DNA from: Alphaproteobacteria bacterium
Lineage (GTDB): Bacteria; Pseudomonadota; Alphaproteobacteria; UBA7887
Direction of reading: 5' to 3'
Length of the DNA stretch: 64,000 bases
NCBI GenBank assembly: GCA_030739735.1
Contig: JASLYQ010000011.1
Span: forward strand, 381-64,380
The position numbers and the translations under genes are program-made. The notes under the pieces were generated by a model. The model saw only the letters and a list, made by a program, of their open reading frames with translations. It searched no databases and was not told where the DNA came from. Shown here one piece after another: positions 35,467-43,392 of the stretch; within the stretch, counting starts at the first letter, position 1, and every line of letters begins with the position of its first letter.

Positions 35467-37156
35467 CCTGGCCGCCTTTCCGCCCTTCCTGATCTTTTTT
35501 GTTGGCGCCCTGCTGATCCCCTTCTTACACGAGCGCTTCCGCCCCGCCTGGTCGCTGTTCGTGCCGCTGACCGGGCTGATCAATCTGATGGGCATCGAGC
35601 ACGGCGTCTACTGGCAGACGGGGATCCTGGATTACACACTCACCCTCGGGCGTGTGGACGGACTATCGTTTTTCTTCGCCCTGCTCTTTCACATCGCCAC
35701 GGTGTTGGCGAGCATCTTCGCCCTGCACGTCCGCGATCCCATCCAGCAGGTCTGCGCCCTACTCTATTCCGGTGCTGCGCTCGGGGCGGTGATGGCGGGA
35801 GATCTGCTAACGTTGTTCATCTTTTGGGAGATCATGGCGGTCTCCTCGGGCTTTCTGATCTGGGCCCGGCGCACGCCGCGCGCCGAGAGCGCCGGTCAGC
35901 GCTATCTCATCACCCAGGTTCTCTCCGGCGTGATCCTGCTGGCGGGCTCTATTGTTTATTTCGGCGAGACTGGGAGTCTCGCCTTCGAAGCGCTATCACT
36001 GGAGACCCTCGGCGCTAAGATGATTCTGCTTGCCTTCGGCATTAAATGCGCCTGGCCCTTCCTGCACAATTGGCTCACCGACGCCTATCCGGAAGCAACA
36101 CCAACCGGCACCGTTTTCCTGAGCGCCTTCACCACCAAGGTCGCGGTTTACGCCCTTGTTCGCTCCTTCCCGGGCACCGAGATGCTGATTTGGGTGGGTA
36201 CGGCAATGGCGATGTTCCCGATCTTCTTCGCCGTTATCGAGAACGATCTGCGCCGCGTGCTCTCCTACAGCCTGATCAACCAGGTCGGCTTCATGGTGGT
36301 GGGCATCGGACTAGGCACCGAGCTTGCGCTGAACGGCGCTGTCAGTCACGCCTTTAACGACGTGGTCTTCAAAGGCCTGTTGTTCATGAGCATGGGTGCC
36401 GTATTGCATATGACAGGACGCATCGATGGCACGGACCTCGGCGGTCTCTACAAGAGCATGCCCTGGACCACGACCTTTTGCATCGTCGGCGCCGCTTCGA
36501 TATCGGCCTTCCCGTTGTTCTCTGGCTTCGTTTCAAAGTCGATGGTGATGGCGGCAGCCGCGCAAGAAGGCTACGTCGTGGTCTTCCTGCTACTGCTATT
36601 CGCCTCGGCCGGTGTCTTCCATCATGCCGGTATTAAGATTCCGTTTTTCGCCTTCTTCGCCCACGACTCCGGTCTGCGCCCAAGCGAAGCGCCACGCAAC
36701 ATGTTAGTGGCGATGGGCTTGGCCGCCTTCATTTGCGTTTTCAATGGCGTCTATCCGTGGATCCTGTACGACCTCCTGCCATGGCAGGTGGATTACCAAC
36801 CCTATACGCTGACCCATATAATTACCCAGACACAGTTGCTGTTTTTCTCGGCACTTGCATTCACCCTGCTAATGATCGCCGACCTCTATCCGCCGGAGCT
36901 AAAGCTGGTGAACCTGGATGCGGATTGGTTTATCCGTCGCCTAGGCAAAGCATTGATTCTAGGCGTCGGCGGCTCGGTGATGCTGGCTTGGTCGAACCTG
37001 GTGTCTGTGCTACGAGCCGGCGCGGGCGGTGTCGGCGGCTACCTCTGGCACAGCCACGGCCCGCGCGGCATTTTTTCGCGTACCTGGCCGACCGGCGCTA
37101 CGGTCATGTGGATTGGTGTCCTTCTCGTAGTATACCTGCTGATCAACTACGTATAA
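35456..37156 (+). CDS. Third NuoM/N-like antiporter subunit
   Basis: A 566-residue antiporter-like subunit, longer than MrpD, with the acidic helix LTLFIFWEIMAVSSGFLIWAR, the lysine motif GIKCAWPFLHNWLTDAYPEATP and a broken helix (LSYSLINQVGFMVVGIGLG). About 14-15 helices plus a C-terminal extension are visible. It ends the operon. The three large subunits differ enough in sequence to be old paralogues rather than recent copies. Confidence 0.9.
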   Translation: MTHSLAAFPPFLIFFVGALLIPFLHERFRPAWSLFVPLTGLINLMGIEHGVYWQTGILDYTLTLGRVDGLSFFFALLFHIATVLASIFALHVRDPIQQVCALLYSGAALGAVMAGDLLTLFIFWEIMAVSSGFLIWARRTPRAESAGQRYLITQVLSGVILLAGSIVYFGETGSLAFEALSLETLGAKMILLAFGIKCAWPFLHNWLTDAYPEATPTGTVFLSAFTTKVAVYALVRSFPGTEMLIWVGTAMAMFPIFFAVIENDLRRVLSYSLINQVGFMVVGIGLGTELALNGAVSHAFNDVVFKGLLFMSMGAVLHMTGRIDGTDLGGLYKSMPWTTTFCIVGAASISAFPLFSGFVSKSMVMAAAAQEGYVVVFLLLLFASAGVFHHAGIKIPFFAFFAHDSGLRPSEAPRNMLVAMGLAAFICVFNGVYPWILYDLLPWQVDYQPYTLTHIITQTQLLFFSALAFTLLMIADLYPPELKLVNLDADWFIRRLGKALILGVGGSVMLAWSNLVSVLRAGAGGVGGYLWHSHGPRGIFSRTWPTGATVMWIGVLLVVYLLINYV

Positions 37157-37207
37157 TCATGTTGCCTTGAGCAGCGGCGCCGGCTTCCTAGAGGTCACAT
37201 TCAGTGA

Positions 37208-37537
37208 TTAGTTGGCGCTACCTGGGCGAACTATATAGCGGCCGTCTCGGATGCCATCGAACATAGCGCTCGCCTCCGGATGAGCGATAGGCTCACCGGT
37301 CTCATCTGGCAGCAGATTCTGCTCTGAAACGTAAGCGATGTAGCTCGTGTCCTCGTTTTCGGCGAGCAGGTGATAATAGGGTTGGTCCTTGCGCGGACGG
37401 GCTTCGCGCGGGATCGCCTGATACCATTCCTCGGTATTCGCGAATTCCGGATCAACATCGAAGATTACCCCACGAAACGGGTAGATCCGGTGCTTGACGA
37501 TAGCGCCGATCTGAAACTTCGCCTGTCTAACTTCCAT
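37208..37537 (-). CDS. hspQ: Heat shock protein HspQ
   Basis: A 109-residue member of the HspQ/YccV family: FQIGAIVKHRIYPFRGVIFDVDPEF at the start (in two parts, the glycine-rich turn is diagnostic), then QPYYHLLAEN and YVSEQNLLPD. HspQ binds hemimethylated DNA in some species and is a specificity factor for Lon in others. ATG 37537 is chosen over 37600 because the family starts there. It is divergent from the FAH gene. Confidence 0.88.
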   Translation of the reverse strand: MEVRQAKFQIGAIVKHRIYPFRGVIFDVDPEFANTEEWYQAIPREARPRKDQPYYHLLAENEDTSYIAYVSEQNLLPDETGEPIAHPEASAMFDGIRDGRYIVRPGSAN

Positions 37538-37940
37538 GACCGTCTCAGCCTCCGGCAACCTCGCTTCCCTGGTTAAGGGTAAGGTAATTAGCTGCAGCAC
37601 GCTACCCCGCTTGCTCTTAATCTCTTGCGCGGTCTCTGTTCGAAAACCCAGCGGTTGACCGCCTTGCTAAGGTGATAGCGAGGGGCGCTCTTTAGCGGCC
37701 CCGCCTGGCCGGTATACCCGGCTCTGTGGGTCACGGTAATGAGCTTGGCGGTGCCGTCGGTTGGCGCTCGTGATGGGTGCGATTGAGCGGCCAGGCAACG
37801 ATATCGAAGCTGGAAACGGTAGCGGTTCATACTGTTTGTGGCCAAGATCGGGGTGGCCAGGTCTTATCCTACAACGAGTGCGTTGTCGCGGGCGCGCTTG
37901 GTCCGCTATACCTACGCTCTCGCACAATTGGGGAAGTTGG
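37538..37940. other. Divergent intergenic stretch
   Basis: About 400 bases between hspQ and the FAH gene. No intact gene is seen. A short hairpin with a bulged G (GGGGC-GCT, loop CTTT, AGC-G-GCCCC near 37683-37703) lacks a T tract. The minus strand has an open frame with a coding look (APRYHLSKAVNRWVFEQR) but no family I recognise. Promoters for both genes must lie here. Confidence 0.35.
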
Positions 37941-39152
37941 ATGGATTTTGCGTTAGATTCGGAGATCGTGCTGCCTTACGACGGGCTCAACGGCGCTTTG
38001 GTGGGGCGTTGCTGGGTGCCCGGTGCAGGGCCTGAGGGAGGGCCCAGCGTCGTGGTGCTCGGCGAAACGGGGGTCTACGACATTACCGCCGCCTTCTCCA
38101 CTTCCGCCGATGTCATGAACGCGGCCAATCCGCCCTTCGCGATTGCCAATACGGGCAGTGCGGAGCGGCTTGGTAGCGTCGACGAGATTCTTAACAACTC
38201 GGTGCCTGCACAACGCGACCCGACAAAGCCGTGGTTCCTCAGCCCGATCGACCTACAAGCCATCAAGGCGGCGGGAGTAACCTTCCTCGACAGCCTCATG
38301 GAGCGAGTGATCGAGGAACTGGCAGAAGGTGATCCCGAGCGTGCCGAAGAGGTGCGGAACTCCATCGCCGCCGAAATAGGCGCCAGCCTGCAAGGCATCC
38401 GCCCGGGCTCGAACGAGGCCATGAAACTCAAGAAATCCCTACAGAAACGCGACCTCTGGTCGCCCTATCTCGAGGTTGGCATTGGGCCCGATGCAGAAAT
38501 TTTCACCAAGGCCCAACCCATGTCGTCAGTGGGCTTGGGCGCCGATATTGGTATTCCCGAGTTCTCAACCTGGAACAATCCGGAGCCGGAGGCCGTGTTG
38601 GTGATCAACGCGCGCGGCGAGATTGTTGGTGCCACCCTCGGCAACGATGTCAACCTGCGCGACGTCGAGGGCCGCAGTGCGCTCTTGCTGGGGCGCGCTA
38701 AGGACAACAATGCCTCCTGCGCCATCGGACCCTTCATCCGCCTTTTCGATCGCACCTTCAGCCTCGACGACCTCAAGAGCATCGACATTAGCCTGGTCGT
38801 CGGCGGCGACGATGAATTCTCGCTACAGGGAACCTCATCGATGGGCCTGATAAGTCGCGACCCGGCTGACTTAGTGGCGCAGACCCTCAATGATACCCAT
38901 CAATATCCTGACGGCCTGGTACTTATGACTGGCACCATGTTCGCGCCAACCCAGGATCGCGGCGAGCCAGGGCGAGGGTTTACGCACGAACTCGGTGACC
39001 TGGTAGTGATCGAGACCCCACTGCTCGGCGCCCTGTACAACCGCGTCGCCCATTGCCACGAGGCGCCGCCATGGGAGTTCGGCATCGGCGAATTGATGCG
39101 AAACTTGGCCGGCCGCGGCTTGCTCAAGCCGGGGCCAAAATCTGGGGAGTAG
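37941..39152 (+). CDS. Fumarylacetoacetate hydrolase family enzyme
   Basis: A 403-residue FAH-fold protein. The C-terminal half carries the family core (GNDVNLRDVEGRSALLLGRAKD, with the acidic metal-binding residues before it, and PDGLVLMTGTMFAPTQDRG). Members with this length act on sugar-acid or aromatic breakdown intermediates as hydrolases, decarboxylases or 2-keto-3-deoxy-acid dehydratases. The frame extends to 37761, but ATG 37941 follows GGGGAAG and begins the conserved part. It is followed by a VOC protein five bases downstream and faces the catabolic operon on the other strand. Confidence 0.8.
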   Translation: MDFALDSEIVLPYDGLNGALVGRCWVPGAGPEGGPSVVVLGETGVYDITAAFSTSADVMNAANPPFAIANTGSAERLGSVDEILNNSVPAQRDPTKPWFLSPIDLQAIKAAGVTFLDSLMERVIEELAEGDPERAEEVRNSIAAEIGASLQGIRPGSNEAMKLKKSLQKRDLWSPYLEVGIGPDAEIFTKAQPMSSVGLGADIGIPEFSTWNNPEPEAVLVINARGEIVGATLGNDVNLRDVEGRSALLLGRAKDNNASCAIGPFIRLFDRTFSLDDLKSIDISLVVGGDDEFSLQGTSSMGLISRDPADLVAQTLNDTHQYPDGLVLMTGTMFAPTQDRGEPGRGFTHELGDLVVIETPLLGALYNRVAHCHEAPPWEFGIGELMRNLAGRGLLKPGPKSGE

Positions 39153-39156
39153 AGGC

Positions 39157-39552
39157 ATGCCCGTGACAGCCCTCGACCACGTCACCATCGTCACCAAGAA
39201 CCTCGACGCCTCGCGTGCCTTCTATATCGGCCTCTTAGGATTGGAGGAGGTGGCCTGGCGTCCCGATTTTCCATTCGACGGCGCCTGGCTCAAGGTAGGC
39301 CCTAACGCTGTCGTCCATCTGATGGTGGCAAACCGCGATATTGGCGACGGCAACACCCAGCCCTTCGATCATTTCGCGCTCAAGGTTGAGAACATCAACA
39401 ACACGCGCCGCGTGCTCGATGAGGCAGGCTTGAGCTATCGCGAGGCAGATCCAGCCTCACACATCCACCAGATCTTTGTCGATGACCCCGACGGCGTCAC
39501 GGTCGAACTCAACTTCAATACCGACCAGGAACACGCCGAGGGTTGGGTCTGA
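39157..39552 (+). CDS. VOC superfamily (glyoxalase-like) protein
   Basis: A 131-residue single VOC domain with the two beta-alpha-beta-beta-beta modules. Candidate metal ligands are His8 in LDHVTIVTKN, a His near 66 in FDHFALKV, and Glu in VTVELNFN. It may be a dioxygenase, isomerase or lyase. It is cotranscribed with the FAH gene; its stop is adjacent to the stop of the convergent MmsB-like gene. Confidence 0.8.
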   Translation: MPVTALDHVTIVTKNLDASRAFYIGLLGLEEVAWRPDFPFDGAWLKVGPNAVVHLMVANRDIGDGNTQPFDHFALKVENINNTRRVLDEAGLSYREADPASHIHQIFVDDPDGVTVELNFNTDQEHAEGWV

Positions 39553-40443
39553 TCAGTCCGCCTTGCCTTCGAGCAGACGGATGATGCTGGAAGTGTCGAG
39601 ATGGCCGTTGCCGGCATTCACATAGGCCGCGTATAGGGCATGGGTTAGGGCGCCCAACGGCGACGGTGCCTCTACGCTGCGGGCTGCGGCCTGAGACAGC
39701 TTCAAGTCCTTGAGCATGAGCGAAGCAGCGAAACCAGGCGCAAATTCCCGATTAGCCGGCGAAGTTGGTACCGGCCCTGGCACCGGGCACATATGCTCCA
39801 GCACCCAGGAAGTCGCCGTCGAGCTCGACATCACGTCGTAGAGCGTCTGCACATCGAGGCCGAGCCGCTGGCCCATAACGAAGCTCTCCGAGATCGCCAA
39901 GGTGCCGATGGCAGCAACCATGTTATTGCAAAGCTTGGCCGCCTGGCCCATGCCGGGCCCGCCACAGTGGACTAAGGTCTCCCCCATGGCCTCGAGGATG
40001 GGCCGGGCACGGGCGAAGACAGCCGCCTCGCCGCCGCACATAAAGGTGAGCGTACTCGACTCCGCGCCCACAGTACCGCCGGAGACCGGCGCGTCCAACA
40101 TAGCCAAGCCGGCCTTGGTCGCCCCAGCATGCAGCGCCTGTGCCGTCTCGACGTCGATAGTCGAGGAATCGATAAATAGCGTGCCCGCCGCGGCCGCGGC
40201 CATGGCGCCGTCATCGAGTAGCGCCTGACCAACTTCAGCTCCCGTTGGTAGCATGGTCAAGCAGACTTCCGCGCCGCGCGCCGCCCCGGCCGCTGAGCTG
40301 GCCGCCCGGGCCCCCGCCTGCACCGCGAAACTAAGTGCATCGGCTGACAGGTCGTAAGCCGTCACGTCATGGCCAGCGGCTAACACATTGCGCACCATCG
40401 GGCCACCCATGCGGCCAATGCCGATAAAGCCGATTACGGCCAT
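39553..40443 (-). CDS. 3-hydroxyisobutyrate dehydrogenase-like (MmsB)
   Basis: A 296-residue beta-hydroxyacid dehydrogenase with an N-terminal NAD(P) motif (GFIGIGRMGGPMVRN, residues 5-19), the substrate motif DAPVSGGTVGAE near 118-129 and the catalytic lysine Lys170 in GQAAKLCNN. The long insert before the C terminus (PVPGPVPTSPANREF) is typical of MmsB. Other members reduce tartronate or sulfolactaldehyde semialdehydes, so the substrate is open. It is the last gene of the six-gene minus-strand operon, 11 bases after the bicupin. Confidence 0.85.
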   Translation of the reverse strand: MAVIGFIGIGRMGGPMVRNVLAAGHDVTAYDLSADALSFAVQAGARAASSAAGAARGAEVCLTMLPTGAEVGQALLDDGAMAAAAAGTLFIDSSTIDVETAQALHAGATKAGLAMLDAPVSGGTVGAESSTLTFMCGGEAAVFARARPILEAMGETLVHCGGPGMGQAAKLCNNMVAAIGTLAISESFVMGQRLGLDVQTLYDVMSSSTATSWVLEHMCPVPGPVPTSPANREFAPGFAASLMLKDLKLSQAAARSVEAPSPLGALTHALYAAYVNAGNGHLDTSSIIRLLEGKAD

Positions 40444-40453
40444 CGTTCATCTC

Positions 40454-41374
40454 CTATTCGAAGTGAAAACCCATGGTGCGGCAGTGGTAATAAAGCCCCC
40501 CATCCTGCACGATAAGCCAATTGACGCGCCGGCTGCTCTCGTTGTGGTGCGAATGCACGCTCTCGGGTGGCGTCACGGTGGTGAGCCAGGGCGACCAGTT
40601 CTTGCGTTCGCCGTCAACTAGGGAATAACCGCCCTCGCCGTCGACGATCAAGGACACGGCTACCGAGTTGTGCCGATGCGCCGGTTGTGCGCCTCCCGGC
40701 GCCAGCTGGTTCATGGCCAGCGTCAGCGTGGGCGAGATATTCTTGATAGCTTCGAGCCGCTCGGTCGCTAGCACCACAGCAAGCCCGGCGACAAGCTTTC
40801 CCGATAGCTTGGCCTCCGCAATATCTAGTTGGCGTGCGATCTCGGTGGCTGGAAAATACGCAGCCTGTACCAAGGCGGCCTCGGCGGCGGGCGGCCGAAA
40901 ATTCTCCTGCGCCAGCTGCGGCGCGTTGGTCACCAGCCAAAGCAGGCAATCAGCATCACCCGCCTGGTGCCGGATCGGCGTATCGCCCGGCTGGCAGACC
41001 ACATCCCCCGCCGCCCAATCAATGACATCGTTACCTTGTGTGCTACACCCTCCGCCGGCAATAACGAAAGTCAGCACTGTGCTCGCGCCGGCGTTGTGCT
41101 CAAGGGCCTCACCAGCCCGAATGCGTCCATAGGCCACCAACACCAACGGCGTGGTAGCCGGAAAAGGCAGCGCCAACGCATCACTCTGATCAAGCAGGAT
41201 GAACCCCGTCGCCGTCTCCGCATCCAGCGCCTGATTCCGCTCGCTGTCGAACACCCTCCCTGGCACCGGTGGATTGACCACGTTGAAGGCATTTCCCGAA
41301 TCGAAATAGCGCGCACGGCGGGTGTAGGACGCCTCAGAGGTGGCGACCGTCGCGGAGTCAATAGTATCAGTCAT
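40454..41374 (-). CDS. Bicupin protein
   Basis: A 306-residue protein with two cupin domains (about 70-150 and 210-300). The first lacks most metal histidines. The second keeps histidines in QPAHRHNSVAVSLIVDGEG and in VHSHHNESSRRVNW, enough to bind a metal. It resembles gentisate dioxygenase-like bicupins without the full catalytic set. It lies between rubredoxin and the MmsB-like gene in the catabolic operon. Its reaction is unknown. Confidence 0.75.
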   Translation of the reverse strand: MTDTIDSATVATSEASYTRRARYFDSGNAFNVVNPPVPGRVFDSERNQALDAETATGFILLDQSDALALPFPATTPLVLVAYGRIRAGEALEHNAGASTVLTFVIAGGGCSTQGNDVIDWAAGDVVCQPGDTPIRHQAGDADCLLWLVTNAPQLAQENFRPPAAEAALVQAAYFPATEIARQLDIAEAKLSGKLVAGLAVVLATERLEAIKNISPTLTLAMNQLAPGGAQPAHRHNSVAVSLIVDGEGGYSLVDGERKNWSPWLTTVTPPESVHSHHNESSRRVNWLIVQDGGLYYHCRTMGFHFE

Positions 41375-41402
41375 ATTTCGTGTTTCCGTTCTCAGTACAC
41401 CG

Positions 41403-41588
41403 TCAAGGGAGGCGTTGCACTTGATCTACCTCTAGTGACGAAAAGTTGCTCTTCGGCGTACCGCATTCGGAGCAGGTCCAATTGTCGGGAAGATCTTCGA
41501 AGGAGGTGCCGGGAGAAATATCATCCTCTGGGCAGCCTTCAGCCGGGTCATACACCCATTCGCAGGACAGACAGACCCACTTCTGCAT
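41403..41588 (-). CDS. Rubredoxin
   Basis: A 61-residue iron protein with the rubredoxin fold: cysteines at 6, 9, 39 and 42 in WVCLSCEWVYDP and NWTCSECGTPKS hold one iron. It is a one-electron carrier. It lies six bases downstream of the P450 gene on the same strand, which suggests that it serves the P450 as redox partner, or that it is used by one of the cupins. No rubredoxin reductase is present in the window. Confidence 0.93.
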   Translation of the reverse strand: MQKWVCLSCEWVYDPAEGCPEDDISPGTSFEDLPDNWTCSECGTPKSNFSSLEVDQVQRLP

Positions 41589-41593
41589 CGGCG

Positions 41594-42808
41594 TCAGCGC
41601 CGCTTGTGGAAGGAGATGGGCAATGCCTTTAGGGCCCGAGTCACAAATTCATCGGACCACTCCACGGTATCGGTCTCGAGCTTGAAGTCGCTGAAGCGGC
41701 GAAACAGTGCGGCGAAGGCAACCTGTGCCTCGATACGCGCGAGCGGTGCGCCGAGGCAGAGATGGATGCCGAGACCGAAGGCGTAGTGCGGGTTCTGGCT
41801 ACGTGTAATATTGAAGTGTTCGGCGTTCTCAAAATACTCGGGGTCACGGTTAGCAGCGGCAGTGAGAGCGTAGACGCGGTCGCCCTTAGCGATGGTCTCA
41901 CCACCAAGCTCGATCTCGTCAGCGGCGATGCGCGCCACCATCTGCACCGAGCTCTCGTAGCGTAGAAACTCCTCTACCGCCAACGGGATCAGCGCCGACT
42001 TCTGTCCGATCAGTGTCATCTGCCTTGGATGGCGCAGTAAGTTTAGCATACCATTAGCAATCAAATTAGTAGTCGTTTCATGACCCGCAAAGAGCATCAG
42101 CACCATGGTCGAGACGATCTCGTCGTCGCTCATGACATCGCTACCGTCATCCCCGCCCCTGATCATCAAACCAATTAGGTCGTCGCGCGGATTTTTCCGA
42201 TGGTCATCCACGACCTCTTGATAGAAAACAGTGATCTCGCGAATGGCCTTGGCCGCGCGGTCATACTTGTCAGGAGTCGAGCGTGCGATAAGTACGAACT
42301 TGCCAATTTCCACCGCCCATTCCTTGAGCTTGGGCACGTGTACGCGGTCGATACCCATGAGGTCGGCGATGACGAAAGCAGGAAACGGCCAAGCGAAGTC
42401 GTGCAAGAAGTCAATCTGTCCACGGTCTTCCAGCGTATCGAGCAATTCCTCGGCAACACGCTCGACCATGCGCCGTTGCTTCCGCAACTCGCGCGGCTTG
42501 AAGGCACCTTGCAGCACACGGCGTAGGCGCGTGTGTGACGGCGGGTCACGAAAGACCATCCAGTCACCGAGTACCCGTGCTATCTCACCCACCTTGCTTT
42601 TGCTCTTACCCGACAGGTGATCTACTAGCGGATTGAGCTTCTCGACCGAAAACCGTGTATCGGTGAGCACGGTCTTGGCATCCATGTGGCGCGTCACTAC
42701 CCAGGCCTTAACAGAGGGATTCCAATGCACCGGCGCAGTCTCGCGCATCTTCGCGAAAAGAACGTAGGGGTCCTGGATAGCCTCGTGGGACTTGAGGTCA
42801 AAATTCAT
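41594..42808 (-). CDS. Cytochrome P450
   Basis: A 404-residue soluble bacterial P450. The oxygen-binding helix has AGHETTTN near residue 245, the ExxR pair lies in EEFLRYESSV, and the heme-thiolate region FGLGIHLCLGAPLAR places the ligand at Cys351. It should hydroxylate or O-demethylate a small molecule in the cytoplasm. It has no adjacent ferredoxin or ferredoxin reductase, only the rubredoxin gene. It is central to the six-gene minus-strand operon. Confidence 0.93.
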   Translation of the reverse strand: MNFDLKSHEAIQDPYVLFAKMRETAPVHWNPSVKAWVVTRHMDAKTVLTDTRFSVEKLNPLVDHLSGKSKSKVGEIARVLGDWMVFRDPPSHTRLRRVLQGAFKPRELRKQRRMVERVAEELLDTLEDRGQIDFLHDFAWPFPAFVIADLMGIDRVHVPKLKEWAVEIGKFVLIARSTPDKYDRAAKAIREITVFYQEVVDDHRKNPRDDLIGLMIRGGDDGSDVMSDDEIVSTMVLMLFAGHETTTNLIANGMLNLLRHPRQMTLIGQKSALIPLAVEEFLRYESSVQMVARIAADEIELGGETIAKGDRVYALTAAANRDPEYFENAEHFNITRSQNPHYAFGLGIHLCLGAPLARIEAQVAFAALFRRFSDFKLETDTVEWSDEFVTRALKALPISFHKRR

Positions 42809-42873
42809 GATGACGTTACCGCTGGCAGTTTAGGTGGCGAACCATAGGGCACCCTCGCCTTGGGAACAATGTG

Positions 42874-43392
42874 CTACAACTCTTTCGCATCAATCAGGAC
42901 GGCGATGAGCAGCGCTGTCTCTTCACCGTGATTGACCCAGGCGTGATTGGTGCCACGTTGCACAACCACGTCGAAGGGTTCAAGGTCTGCCTCGTCATCG
43001 TCAAGCAGCAGCGTAACGCGCCCGGAGAGCAGAATTATGTAGTCGACCGTACGGGTCTTATGCATGGCTGGATGGCGTGTCGTGTCCACCAGTGCATCGG
43101 ACGCGTTCGTGGCGGCGAAACGCTCGCGCACCAGCGCCGCGCGCGCTCCAGGGTCCACACCGTCTGATGCGCTTTCGGGCAGCACACGGAAAGTGCGGAA
43201 CACGGTGCCGCAATCTGGTGGTGTCAGGCTCACGGGCCGATCAGTCGCATCGCCTGCAACCGTGTTGTCAAAGGGTGTTGCGTCAGTCACCCAAAGCTCA
43301 GAGAGATTACCGAGGCCACGGGCGCCGCCGTCCTGAATCTCGATGATGGAGCGGCCAACAGCATTGTGGCCGGTGACAATGCGTTTGCTCAT
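42874..43392 (-). CDS. Cupin domain protein
   Basis: A 172-residue protein whose C-terminal half is one cupin (YIILLSGRVTLLLDDDEADL, then RGTNHAWVNHGEE). Histidines in TRHPAMHKTRTVDY and HAWVNHGEE could bind a metal. ATG 43392 overlaps the stop of the dehydratase gene by four bases, which decides the start over 43437. It is the second gene of the operon. Function unknown; an isomerase or lyase is possible. Confidence 0.78.
   Translation of the reverse strand: MSKRIVTGHNAVGRSIIEIQDGGARGLGNLSELWVTDATPFDNTVAGDATDRPVSLTPPDCGTVFRTFRVLPESASDGVDPGARAALVRERFAATNASDALVDTTRHPAMHKTRTVDYIILLSGRVTLLLDDDEADLEPFDVVVQRGTNHAWVNHGEETALLIAVLIDAKEL

Noticed and set aside
37683-37703. GC hairpin between hspQ and the FAH gene as a terminator
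   Set aside because: There is no T tract on either side and both flanking genes point away from it.
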